Origin: Hippasteria phrygiana
Lineage: Eukaryota > Echinodermata > Asteroidea > Valvatida > Goniasteridae
NCBI GenBank assembly: GCA_037893225.1
Contig: JAZGUH010000147.1
Coordinates: 1,459,501 to 1,523,500 of the forward strand
Direction of reading: 5' to 3'
Length of the DNA stretch: 64,000 nt
Shown: positions 33,315 through 43,620 of the stretch, in pieces
Layout: each line of letters starts with the position of its first letter
How positions within the stretch are numbered: the first letter of the stretch is position 1
The notes under the pieces: generated by a model
What the model was told of the DNA's origin: nothing
What the model saw: only the letters and a program-made list of their open reading frames with translations
The model's database searches: none
Position numbers and translations under genes: made by a program

Positions 33315-33632
33315 CAGGTGCGGATCTAGGGGGGAGTCGAACCCCCCCCCCCCCCCCCCCCGCTCGTTGTTTATTTTATATTTTTGTATTTATGTTTTGC
33401 TTTTGCTTGTAGCGGCCTACGCCTTGCAAATACAGGTTTTATTTTGCCTATGGGTGAGAACAAAACAGAGGTTAAATGGCGCCACCAACGGTCAGAAAGT
33501 GTATATGGAACCCCCCCACCCCCCCCCCCCCCAGCTTGTCATTTTTTTTTTGCAGGCGGAACATTTTGGGAGTCACTTTTCTAGGCAAATTTCAGAAACC
33601 CCCCCCTGCAAAAATTCCTGGATCAGCCCCTG
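33315..33632. mobile_element. hAT-like MITE with C runs and TTTAA duplication
   Basis: Ends CAGGTGCGGATCTAGG and CCTGGATCAGCCCCTG, flanked by TTTAA at 33310-33314 and 33633-33637. Two long C runs inside. Same family style as 24776-25001 and 39105-39289. Confidence 0.75.
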
Positions 33633-34960
33633 TTTAACCTTTCCTTATCAAAAGCAGTCCTATCTCTCAAATTATTCACATGCACTATTCTGTATACAAA
33701 TGCACTTTTATCAACAACATAACCGATGGTCAGTCCATGCGTTAGGTAGAATAAATTAATATATTGCTGGCTCCAAGGCTATAAACGTATAGACAAATTC
33801 CAAATTGACGAAACTACATCGATCTGCGGGTTTGTAAAAGATGCTCTCAGTGCTAAGTAAACAGCTACCTATGTTAAACGTGCTCATGCCATTTATGGCG
33901 CGATTCATTCATGCAGGAATGAATTTGTTGAATCGCACTGTTTTTGTTTAGCACTGAAATTCTCGCTTTCAACCTGGAAGTGCGCATACAGTGCTAATAT
34001 GAAATTCCTCTATACTATTTCAGATTGTGTGTGTAGATATGAATATTATCAGTGCTTGATTAGTTGTAAAACTTGATGGACATCGTCACACCGTGCGTCA
34101 AGAACACTCAAATTAACTTTATTGTCGTGATTTCATTAATACCGAGGTTACGCGAATGAATATAATTAATTTATTCATTCAAATCCCCCCCCCCCTAAAA
34201 AACAAAAACCTTCGATTGTAATATCGCAGCCTTCAAAAGTGCATCATCCAACAGTTGAACAATTATCAAACTGTGGTTTCTTATTTCTTTCTTTCTCTGA
34301 GAAAGAGATAGCTAATCTGTATAATTAAATACGTCTGGATCCAGTTGAAATCACCTCTCACTTATAGAAGAGACGATCAATGACCTGAGTTTGGGTAACA
34401 TGAGCGTAAATCCCGGAGGATGGGGGTACTTCGGACAGTGACGTCACGATTTTTGACTTCACAAAATATAAAGCTTGTTGCGAAAATACAATGCGGAAAA
34501 AAACGCTTCGAAAAGGTTGACAGTAATTTACTTCATTTGTATTCTTGTTGGGTTACACAAAAAAGTAATAAGAAACCTTCAAACTGGCGAAATAAAGATG
34601 GATGTTAGTCCGTGGAAATGAAAATGTACCGAATGAGCGACGGTGTACTTGGGTGTTACTTCGTGAAAACGAAAATTACTCGATTCTCTAAAATACGCGC
34701 GCGTGGCGCGCACTCAACTTAACTCGGGTGTCACTTCGTGGTGTCAGTGACGAGGTGTTGCGTGAATTTTAGTCACTATGAAAATACGGGCTCATTGCAC
34801 ATGCAATTAAATAGCCCCGCCCACACGAATTTACGTCACTGCTTGACAAGTTTGCTTGAATTAGCATATACAAATTATCATTAAAATCAATGCACTGTGC
34901 TATCCATGACGACAAATGCTATTGTCCATTGAAAACAAGTGACCTGTGTATACAATACAA
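33633..34960. other. Non-coding DNA upstream of the peptide gene
   Basis: No transposon recognised apart from a C run at 34186-34196. May contain control DNA of the gene at 35141; no specific site supported beyond the TATA box. Confidence 0.4.
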
Positions 34961-34981
34961 AGCAGGGCCGCGCTTGAAAAG

Positions 34982-34989
34982 TATAAAGG
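34982..34989 (+). promoter_or_regulatory. TATA box of the peptide gene
   Basis: TATAAAGG, ~159 bases before the ATG at 35141. A start of transcription near 35010 would give a 5' leader of about 130 bases. Confidence 0.5.
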
Positions 34990-35140
34990 CAACGACAGTG
35001 CCTATCACTTACAGTTCGCCATCGCCGAGAATTCGAAGGAGACGAAAACGTAGGCACGTTCGGTAGACAGAAAACACAGTCGCAACAACTAAAACAAAGA
35101 AGGGTTTTATTGTCCCAGGCCTCTCAGTCGCCCTAACAAA

Positions 35141-35239
35141 ATGACGACCTCACTGCTGGGGAAGCTGCTCGTGCTGTTGTTTTGCGCTTCGTTGGTTGTC
35201 AGCAAAGAAGATGAACAGCTCGACATTCCTGAGAAGAAG
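35141..35239 (+). CDS. Secreted peptide precursor, exon 1 (signal peptide and acidic spacer)
   Basis: 33 codons open with a typical signal peptide (hydrophobic core LLGKLLVLLFCASLVV; cleavage likely after residue 21, VVS before KEDE). An acidic spacer KEDEQLDIPEKK follows. The exon ends AAG before GTGAGA, a strong donor site, in phase 0. The ATG is the first after the TATA box. Exon 2 at 37290 continues in frame. Together they encode 76 residues. Host-type features (TATA box, consensus splice sites, signal peptide) and no transposon motif argue for a genuine host gene. Confidence 0.7.
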
Positions 35240-36225
35240 GTGAGAGCAGGCTCCGTATATAGTTAAAGATGCGGCGTAGGTGCCTTTCTATTTGCTAATT
35301 GTTAGCGTTTGGTAAATTATGAACTTTTCAATGAGACATTACCCCACAAAAAATCGATTGAAGATAAGTAACACAACTAATTATGTTTCAATTTTTGCAA
35401 TAGGAGCAGAACAGTTAAGACCATTAAAAATAGTTTTCCTCCATTATTCGTTTGTAGGAGGAAATTCCTTGAATTGAAATTTTCAGCGACAGAACGGGCA
35501 TTGCAGCTGTAAAGACATTTTGAAATGTGGAGATTTGTTAGCCTTCTTTAATTAGTCCCTACTTACACACATTTGTTTACGTTTTATTATTTTTGATTTT
35601 TTTTAAATATAAAGAAGGCTTGCAGGAACGGTAGTTTGGTTGCAGGTTTTCTTCAAGGTATGATATAGGGTTGGTAACAAATTCATTATTATCAATGTGA
35701 AAGCTCTCTGTTTATAAAATTGGTGCCTGTGCTAATCCTACTGAGAAATATTTCCATCTGAAATGCTGCCATCTTTGAGAAAAACTTGTTTCTAAAAACC
35801 CCAACGATACTGTGGCTAATAATTGTGATCTCGATCAGCCATCCAAATAAGCGAACCTGCACATTTTGGCTCGAATGAAGGACTAATGTGAAATTTTCAC
35901 AACTTTGGTATTTCATGTGTATATTGAATCCCACAAATTATGAACACTGACTGTAACCGTGTCGTCAGCTCTACCAATACTGAGTCATATATCTTGTACA
36001 GGTCGGCAGCAGTAATGATAGCTCGGGTTCGAGTTTCCGTCGAGTCGGGCCTAGATATAGGAATCATAGATTCAAGCGCGTGTATTGTCTTCATTGCGGG
36101 TGCAGCAATAATAATTTCGACACGAGTTTTATTTAAAGGAAAACATTGTCTTGGAGACCATAAGCGGTGGAACAAGGGTGGCAGGGGCCATTCCCCCTCC
36201 CACTTTTGGCAGTTCCACACAAGAC

Positions 36226-36245
36226 ATATATATACATACACATAT

Positions 36246-36276
<31 letters not shown>

Positions 36277-36349
36277 CATATATATATACATATATACATA
36301 TATACATATATACATACATATATACATATATATATACATATATATATAC

Positions 36350-36390
<41 letters not shown>

Positions 36391-36397
36391 TATATAC

Positions 36398-36432
<35 letters not shown>

Positions 36433-36449
36433 CATATATATATACATAT

Positions 36450-36546
<97 letters not shown>
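36226..36546. repeat. TA and CATA microsatellite
   Basis: Over 300 bp of TATATA with regular ACATA interruptions. It produces long spurious Ile/Tyr frames on both strands. Confidence 0.95.
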
Positions 36547-36547
<1 letters not shown>

Positions 36548-36550
36548 CGC

Positions 36551-36727
36551 CCTTTTCCAGCATAGGGCGACCGGTCTATGGGCATTCTGCATTAAAATAT
36601 ATGTAACCTAACCCTATCTCTTCCTATTGCTTTTACCTTAAGGCGACCGGTAATCGGTCGCCCTAAGCCGGTCGGTCGCCCCAAGCCCATAGAAATACGG
36701 CGACCGGTCGCCTTATGCTGGAAAAGG
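36551..36727. mobile_element. MITE with CCTTTTCCAGCATA ends, inside the TA run
   Basis: Left end CCTTTTCCAGCATAGGGCGA and right end are inverted. Several GCGACCGGTCGC-type palindromes lie inside. Flanked by TA repeats, consistent with a TA-targeting element. Confidence 0.7.
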
Positions 36728-37289
36728 TCAGTATATATATATATAGGAAAGCGCAGCAGCCGGCACTGTTCACCCCCCCCCCCCCCCCCCCCCCCCACTT
36801 TCAAAAGTGTTCCGCCGGACCTGCTGGAAGCGGCACAAACATTCATCCTAAACTTGCTATGGTTAATGTACACGACCATTCCTTGAAAATTCGTCGTTTG
36901 TCTAAACTTAATTCACGAAAATACTATTCGGTTTCCAACGGTCCGACCTATCTGAACCGAACTTTCGTCTCGAAGATAATTTTCGTCAATGATTTCCAAC
37001 AAACGGTGTATTTTCAAGGGACGGTCGTGTACAACTTGGTATTCCAGTTTTTAATGATGTTTCCAACCATAGCAAGTTTAGGACGAAAGCGTTTTGAAGT
37101 CAAGTTCAGCAACACCAAGACAGTGTGTCCGTTTAAGTCCGTTGCAGGAATAACTGGGTTCCTTTTCCAAAGATGAGTTTATCTAACTTGGAAATATTAT
37201 TCCAGTCGATAGATATACAACGCAGTTTGGTTTTTTTCAAAGATGCTGATGTTTCCTAAATTCTTTTCCTTTCTGTTTATATCTTGCAG

Positions 37290-37421
37290 GCCGAAAAACG
37301 CTTTTTCAATTTAATTGCAAAAGCTCTCCTTCCTTTGGTGGGTCATGTCATCCAAGCAGTCACCGGCGGTAAACGGGACCTGACTATTGACAGCGACGAT
37401 GGAGGTAGATTCCAACGCTGA
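37290..37421 (+). CDS. Secreted peptide precursor, exon 2 (amphipathic peptide with amidation signal)
   Basis: 43 codons plus TGA. AEKR gives a Lys-Arg cleavage site. A hydrophobic segment of about 22 residues follows, starting FFNLIAKALLP and ending with Thr-Gly; it can form an amphipathic helix with a Lys, a His and a central Pro. It is followed by GGKR, the usual signal for cleavage and C-terminal amidation, and by an acidic tail (DLTIDSDD). This layout is shared by precursors of tunicate, fish and frog antimicrobial peptides and by some neuropeptides. The hydrophobicity favours a membrane-active host-defence peptide, but low net charge leaves a signalling peptide possible. I recognise no named family. 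Confidence 0.65.
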   Translation, partial: AEKRFFNLIAKALLPLVGHVIQAVTGGKRDLTIDSDDGGRFQR

Positions 37422-38212
37422 GCCGTTTCCTCTCAACCTTTTCCCCAGGACGATCGATCCCTATCTTCTACGAGCCCCTCTCAGCTACCGCCCTGGTGAT
37501 AGGACATTTTGCAGGTGTCCAGAAATCTTTAATATGAACATTGTGGTGTATTGCAGACATTATGTTACGTGTAGTATATATTCTGGTGTCAATCTATAAG
37601 ATACAGAATCAATGCATTGCAGGTATATCATCGTAAACTGATACAGTCAAGCCAACTCGGAATGCACCCGAGTTTATGTCGGGTTCCTTACGTATGGAAA
37701 ACACTCAATGTACAGCTGTATGATATGTAAAGGTAATACATAACATTTGCAAACATAAAAAAACAATACTGCTGATTTATTATAAAACACCTTACTTGAC
37801 TGTATGTAAGTAAATAATAGTCTCAAGAATCCTGTGAAATCATTGCACCTGGTGCATGTGCTGTCATTTTCAAGATAAGTGGATCCTTTGATGTTCATTA
37901 TAGTGGCTTTCTACATTGTAATCGGTCTGAGCGGAAGAGGGAACGGGAATTGGTTTTAGGTATAAAAATCCTTCATAGAATGTAAACTCTGTTGGTATTT
38001 TCGGGCAGTATTTATGAAATTTTGTTTTATCGTTTCACCACCAGGGTCCAATTTCATAGATCTATTCATTACCTCGCAGGTCACTATAGCTCAACCTTTA
38101 TGTGACGTGCATTGATTGTGTCTGATTCTCAGCGGTCTTTTAGGTTAGCGGGAAAATCTGCTGAGCTATATTTAAGTGCTAAGCAGTTCTATGGAATTGG
38201 GCCCATGATAGA
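37422..38212. other. 3' flank of the peptide gene; no other gene
   Basis: No clear AATAAA found within ~450 bases after the stop; the 3' end is undefined. Confidence 0.4.
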
Positions 38213-38338
38213 CTGATCCAGTTAGCCCCACCCCCCTTGTCGTATTGACCGATCACAGCGGTGACCATGGTGATTGACGTGTGGGGCGCGCGTGGCTGTG
38301 ATTGGTCAGTGCGTCAATGGGCGGGGCCTAATGGATCT
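38213..38338. repeat. Imperfect inverted repeat of about 126 bp
   Basis: Arms contain GATCCAGTTAGCCCC and the complement of GGGGCCTAATGGATC, plus matching TGACCGATCACAGC text. Probably a MITE; it includes ATTGGTC and GGGCGGGGC, which could mimic promoter sites. Confidence 0.6.
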
Positions 38339-38495
38339 GTTTATTAACTTGCATTCAAAATTCATTTGAAAAGTGAAAACAAATGTGGTCCAACCCAGTG
38401 TCCATAGTGTCCATAATTCATCAGGATGTCAAACGAAGTGATACATCAAAATGAGGAGCCAGGTATGCTTTATCCAATGCAAGTGTTACAACTGA

Positions 38496-38745
38496 TAATG
38501 TAGTAACCGACGGATAATGTATCACCAACCGATAATGTATCACAAATTGACTGATAGTGTATCACCAACCGATAATGTATCACAAATTGACTGATAGTGT
38601 AGTAGAATTTCTATCCGATAATGTATCACGTGTCGACGGATAATGTAGTAGGAAAAAAACTCTAACCGATAATGTATCATCACAGAACGGATACTGTATC
38701 AACCAATCACGTATCAAGAAATCAACCAATAGTGTATCAGTGTGG
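38496..38745. repeat. Tandem degenerate repeat of CCGATAATGTATCAC
   Basis: At least eight imperfect units of GATAATGTATCA or GATAGTGTATCA, some paired with AAATTGACT. Confidence 0.75.
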
Positions 38746-39104
38746 GGGAAAGGTATACAAAACTTGTTCATCCAGTGATCGTACAATACTCTCCGCGGCT
38801 TTTCTTCAAAACGGTTTATGGTATAAAGTTGTAACTTTGATTTAGCATCAACCCATTCAAAGGTGTACATATATCTATGGCGCCATGATGACGTCATCGG
38901 GTATCAAATACAACCGAATTCTGCTCAAAATCAAAATAATTAAAAACTGTTCAAATAAATGGTGTGTTTTCAATCTTCATAATTAGTAGGACATTGCCTT
39001 TGGCAATATTTTAAAGGAAGTGTAATGAATTTAATATAACTTGAAAACGGAAGCATTTCACTACACACAAGCAAATTGTTAAAGTATTACGTTTATGCAA
39101 CATT

Positions 39105-39289
39105 CAGTGGCGGATCTACGGGGGGGGGGGTTTGGGGGTTTAAACCCCCCCCCCCCCCCCTTGGGCTGAAAAATAAAAAATAACCAGTGTCGGGTGTCGA
39201 AAATTCGGCACGCTGGGGTGTGTAGGCCAATCACCTCAGGTAAACCCCCCCCCCCCCCCCCCCTTAGTTAAAACCTAGATCCGCCCCTG
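39105..39289. mobile_element. hAT-like MITE with ACATT duplication
   Basis: CAGTGGCGGATCTACGGGG at the left, CCTAGATCCGCCCCTG at the right, flanked by ACATT at 39100-39104 and 39290-39294. Three long G or C runs inside. Confidence 0.8.
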
Positions 39290-39299
39290 ACATTGCTAA

Positions 39300-39489
39300 T
39301 GTATCGTGACTTTGGGCGTGATCCCTGGCCACATGGCAATTACGGGTTTATGGCTTCTGACCATAGCGCCCAACGAACGAAATATTGACTAATTTTGGGG
39401 AAGCGCCAACATAGGGCTGGTAGAGCACCGAAACGGCAGTCCGGAGGTCGCAGGTTCAAGCCCCGTTCCAGTCAATTTTTTGTATCAAT
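39300..39489 (+). repeat. Diverged single unit related to the tRNA array
   Basis: Matches one unit of the 58.7-61.5 kb array across ~180 bp: GTGATCCCTGGC, GGGTTTATGGCTTCTGA, GCGCC and CCAACATAGGGC, then GGAGGTCGCAGGTTC. The tRNA-like part lacks most of the D arm. It ends where the LTR element begins. Confidence 0.65.
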
Positions 39490-39812
39490 TGTAACCAAGG
39501 ACACGGGAGGAGGGAGTAAAAAACTCGGGTGGAATCTTAATTTTCAGGTCGCTCACAAGATGGTTTATTCAATTGGGAACGTAACAACAAAAGTGAAAAA
39601 TAATTTTGTGAGGGCGTCCGATTTACAATTGAAAGACTTCAGGATATTTACAAATTAGTCCGGGTATTAACAAGCCTTATAAATAATGGGAACATTACAA
39701 GGGGGATAACAAGGCTACCAGATGATGGAGTCTGTGTACAAAACAAATATAATATTACTTACGAGTGAAAATATTTAACAAGTATGTACAATATAATGAG
39801 TACAAACTTTCA
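39490..39812 (-). repeat. Left (3') LTR
   Basis: Begins TGTAACC and ends TTTCA on the plus strand. Differs from the right LTR by about two C/T changes and one GAT unit. Confidence 0.8.
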
Positions 39813-41514
39813 TGGTATGATTTCAATTATTACAAGATTTCAATTTGACAAATGAACATGCAAAGCATTTGAAATATTCAAATCTGTACAGCTACAATAT
39901 AATATCCAAACAAAATGGACCAGTACCAATAAACAGGAAATATATATTGACGAATCCTTATTCAGTGTACATAAAGGTGGACTTAAAGCGAGGCAAAACA
40001 CACGGTAAATATGTAATGCCAATTAATAATCGTGTACCTGCCAGAGAAGTAGTGACTGGTGGTGGGTACCGACTCAACAGCTACCACAACAAATAGCCAC
40101 AGATATGGATTACTGAAATACAATGATCAATGACACTAATAGATACGAGTACGTGTGAGCATGTTAATTTTCACAAAGTTTGTATTATACTAAAAATGAA
40201 GACACCTTAAGTAACCAAACTTTGTGAATTGGGGTTATTTAACATACAACAATAAGGATATAATTAGCTACAATAAAGCATTATTGGAGGCAGCACATAT
40301 CAGCAAAATTCATAGTGAATATACTCCAAGTACAGCCACTACAAAACATACACAATTTGATTAGTTTTAAATTTGGACTCACCGGAAGGTACTTCTGCAC
40401 AAAAAGGGCCACCAGAAGCCACATACAGCTATAAACGAGGCTTCGTAATTGCAAAGTAATAGCAACAAGTGTAACGGAGGAAAAAGCAATGTGGCTAAAC
40501 TAAGGAAATGCAAAGAACGAAGAAAGAACAGCGCTCTACGTCGATCCTTCTCTCAGAAAGGCATGTGCAAGAATGACTCGTGAATTCGCGCTGCACCATA
40601 TATACCCGAATGCTCCACTAAGCACAGGCATTTCACTTGGGCACGGTGACAATGCCAACAAAAATTCCTATTCCCAAATAAGGGGAGCTCCTGGAAGGCC
40701 AAAAAGTATTTAGACATTCCTAAGAGGACTTTACAAATACTTTAAACTATTTAAACTTCTGTAAGTAAACAAATGAATTCGCAGCTTGCGAATTCGGTTG
40801 GTTACACACACCACAGAGTCAAAAACATTGAAACCTGTATCATTTATAAATCTAACACTTAAATCCTAAACACCTAAACGACCTGTTTTGTTTTTTGTTT
40901 TTTTACGTGATAAATATACACCAATAATTGTTAAACTTGCGTCAAATAATCACATCGACTAAAACAATGTACGTACTTCTTTAACTTCACCAAAATTAGT
41001 TACAGACATCAACACTAATAATTATACTTATTTACAAACTCCATTCGTCCTCACCTCGATAGCCAAAGTCTAAAAGTAACTTTACATTACTGGTCAGTCT
41101 AATTTTGCGATAATTTTCCCAAAAGTGAACCTTCTGGATGCAAACATGATCAGGGCAAAACCCTAATGTCGAGCAAAAACTCAGTCATGAACATCATCAC
41201 TAGGTTCAAAAAGGAGACAATTCGTCCCAAAAATTTTGAGAAAAAAAACAATGCAAAAAAACAGACCTGCCAATATGTAACTCACTCTCAGGACCTAAGG
41301 TTAAAGGGTGAAGACGATGCACTTCCGTTGAGATTTATGAATCAACGTAAAGCCTTACTAAATTAATTACATCCCCACATCTATAAGGGAAAAACACAAT
41401 GAGCAACAATAGTAAAACAAGTCCTACTGTTCCATAGATAGATAGATCCACTAATCAATCCATACAACACAAAGTATATAGAGATCATACCTATCGTGAT
41501 AAACATGAATATTC
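39813..41514 (-). other. Internal non-coding part of the LTR element
   Basis: No pol domain visible in any frame. Either pol was lost or the element depended on another for it. Confidence 0.5.
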
Positions 41515-42228
41515 CTAACTCGACGCTAGCTGTAACCTTAGTGACCGTAGAATTGAGACTAGTGTTATGAGAAACTTGTTCGTGGCTGAGAACTGGCTTC
41601 CAGTACTTCTACCTGTAGCTAATACAGTGACCCAAGATAGTGCTGGAATAAATGTCGATGCCCCAGCGACAGTATGCACAAGCGAGGACTTCTGGTTTCT
41701 CCCCGACTGAACCCAGTTGGCGATATTCACTCCATTTGCGATGGCAGGTGATATAATTTTCATACCCAAGACCATAGGGACCAATCGTTTCCGCTCACAA
41801 TGTTCTTTGTTTTCCGAGTCTTTGACAACAATAACACCCATCTGTGATAAGGTGACCCCTTCAACTTCGACGTCCAGCTCAAGGTAGCCAATATATGGGA
41901 TGTTCAATCCGGTAGCGCAAGTAAGGGACAACCAGAGACCGTCGGTAACAAGAGTTGTTCCCGTAGGTTTCAGGAATCTCCTGAAAAAATCCTCGGTTAC
42001 AGTTGACACCATCGATCCTGTGTCCACAAGGCACTGCCCCTTAACACCTCCAATCCTTACTTCCAGCGTTGGGGATACCCCAACAAAACGATCCTGAAGA
42101 TCTCTCTGGTTAGGATTATTAGTGTGTGTTGAACCCATTTTGATCCTACCCACTTGAGGGTTCTCATCGGTGGGAGGATCTAGTTTGACGTCAGAGTCTT
42201 TGAGGTCTCCTTTGCCTTCTGGTACCAT
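41515..42228 (-). CDS. Retroviral-type aspartic protease of the LTR element
   Basis: The 237-residue frame contains GVKGQCLVDTGSMVSTVTED with the catalytic DTG triplet at about residues 68-70, and a second conserved stretch, PMVLGMKIISP, where ILG-like residues form the flap-side motif. It overlaps the end of the gag frame by ~49 bases. It would cut the Gag and Pol polyproteins. Confidence 0.75.
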   Translation of the reverse strand: MVPEGKGDLKDSDVKLDPPTDENPQVGRIKMGSTHTNNPNQRDLQDRFVGVSPTLEVRIGGVKGQCLVDTGSMVSTVTEDFFRRFLKPTGTTLVTDGLWLSLTCATGLNIPYIGYLELDVEVEGVTLSQMGVIVVKDSENKEHCERKRLVPMVLGMKIISPAIANGVNIANWVQSGRNQKSSLVHTVAGASTFIPALSWVTVLATGRSTGSQFSATNKFLITLVSILRSLRLQLASS

Positions 42229-42660
42229 TCAGCAGTGTTGCGGACAGCTTCACCTTTACGATACTCTGCAAGGTCAGCTTGGGCCTCCAGAAGGTGTTTC
42301 CTGAAGCAATTCGAAGTACGATGACCTCTCTGCTGGCAGTGATCACAAAAGGGTCTGAGTTGACTAGACGAAGCTGGAGCAGTTCTAGATTGTGCAATGT
42401 TAGATGGAGACGAAGTTTCCCGTCTAACACTATCCGATGTTGCTTTCAAAAGCTGATTGATCTGGGACTGTTGATCCTTGATAAGCTGGCGTTGTTCCTC
42501 CAGTAGACTTCTCATCTGCTTGATTTCTTCTGCAGAGTTTGGCCTGGCCACACCACGTGCCTTCTCGACGGTGACTGTTCTTCGCGTCAGCATCGGTGTC
42601 CTCTTCGGCCCACCCCATTGCCTCTATGTACACATTAAAGCTCTTCCCCCTAGAGTACAT
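42180..42660 (-). CDS. Gag C-terminal part with a zinc knuckle
   Basis: The frame 42593-42180 has a coiled coil (EEIKQMRSLLEEQRQLIKDQ) and a CCHC knuckle CDHCQQRGHRTSNC. Upstream text continues in another frame to 42660, so the N-terminal part is frameshifted. Binds element RNA by analogy. Confidence 0.65.
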
Positions 42661-42903
42661 CCTTTCGTCTGGCGGTGCTCTTGCTCAAAGTGGCCCAACT
42701 GGTCACGTTCCAGCCAACGTCCAGTAGCTGTCGTTGTCTATTCATCCACTTCGGCTGACCCCGCTGGCTGATCCCCGGCGGCTCAAGCTGATACAGGCCG
42801 ACACTAGGAGGGGACCGTACCACAGAGTATAGCAGTTCTGGTAGCCTTGTTTGAATAAGGGGCGTAATTTTACGTATTTACTGTGTAATCCCAATTGAGT
42901 GAG

Positions 42904-42924
42904 CGAATCCTGCCGACTACGCCA
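42904..42924 (-). promoter_or_regulatory. Primer-binding site for tRNA-Ser
   Basis: The plus strand reads as a tRNA 3' end with CCA (GAATCCTGCCGACTACGCCA), which matches animal tRNA-Ser as I remember it. It lies two bases from the right LTR, as a minus-strand primer site should. Confidence 0.75.
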
Positions 42925-42926
42925 TG

Positions 42927-43252
42927 TGTAACCAAGGACACGGGAGGAGGGAGTAAAAAACTCGGGTGGAATCTTAATTTTCAGGTCGCTCACAAGATGG
43001 TTTATTCAATTGGGAACGTAACAACAAAAGTGAAAAATAATTTTGTGAGGGTGTCCGATTTACAATTGAAAGACTTCAGGATATTTACAAATTAGTCCGG
43101 GTATTAACAAGCCTTATAAATAATGGGAACATTACAAGGGGGATAACAAGGCTACCAGATGATGATGGAGTCTGTGTACAAAACAAATATAATATTACTT
43201 ATGAGTGAAAATATTTAACAAGTATGTACAATATAATGAGTACAAACTTTCA
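42927..43252 (-). repeat. Right (5') LTR
   Basis: Direct repeat of 39490-39812. The plus-strand right edge changes abruptly from TTTCAT to TTTTGC. Confidence 0.8.
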
Positions 43253-43565
43253 TTTTTGCAACTGAACGTGTCTAATGACTTGTCTGCCCGATCACTCTGC
43301 GTTTCTAACAAAATAACACGCGAATCTTTAGGTAGGTATTTTTGCGCCGGTGGGGACCAAATCTTCGCTGCGCTCACGTAATGCAAAAAGAAATTCAAAA
43401 GAAAAGAAAAATTCCACTTCTAATTTAAACAAACAGGCCGAAATTACCAACAGCGAAATGACTAACATATACATATAACTACAAATAACATGAAAATACA
43501 ACAACTTTTCTAACTTTCCAATAACTTTTATCAACGGATTAAACATTTCAGAGAATCAAGCAATC

Positions 43566-43583
43566 AGGCGCGGATCTACGGGG

Positions 43584-43618
<35 letters not shown>

Positions 43619-43620
43619 CT
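43566..43620. repeat. hAT-like MITE fragment with a long G run
   Basis: CAGGCGCGGATCTACGGGG is followed by ~35 G bases and then cut off at the start of the tandem duplication. Confidence 0.6.

Larger units (their letters stand above)
35240..37289 (+). other. Intron of the peptide gene, with repeats
   Basis: Starts GTGAGA and ends TTGCAG after a T-rich tract, about 2.05 kb. It contains a 0.32-kb TA/CATA microsatellite, a MITE and a C run. The splice pairing is inferred from frame and sites, not from a transcript. Confidence 0.6.
39490..43252 (-). mobile_element. LTR retrotransposon with gag and protease only
   Basis: Two near-identical direct repeats of ~325 bp bound an internal region read on the minus strand. 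There is a tRNA-Ser primer site, a gag-like zinc knuckle and an aspartic protease; I find no RT, RNase H or integrase. The 1.7 kb between the protease and the left LTR is non-coding. No matching target duplication seen. Confidence 0.75.

Noticed and set aside
33301..33759. 152-residue Pro-rich frame
   Set aside because: Its Pro runs are the C homopolymers of a MITE.
36129..36611. Long Ile/Tyr/His/Thr frames on both strands
   Set aside because: Translations of the TA/CATA microsatellite.
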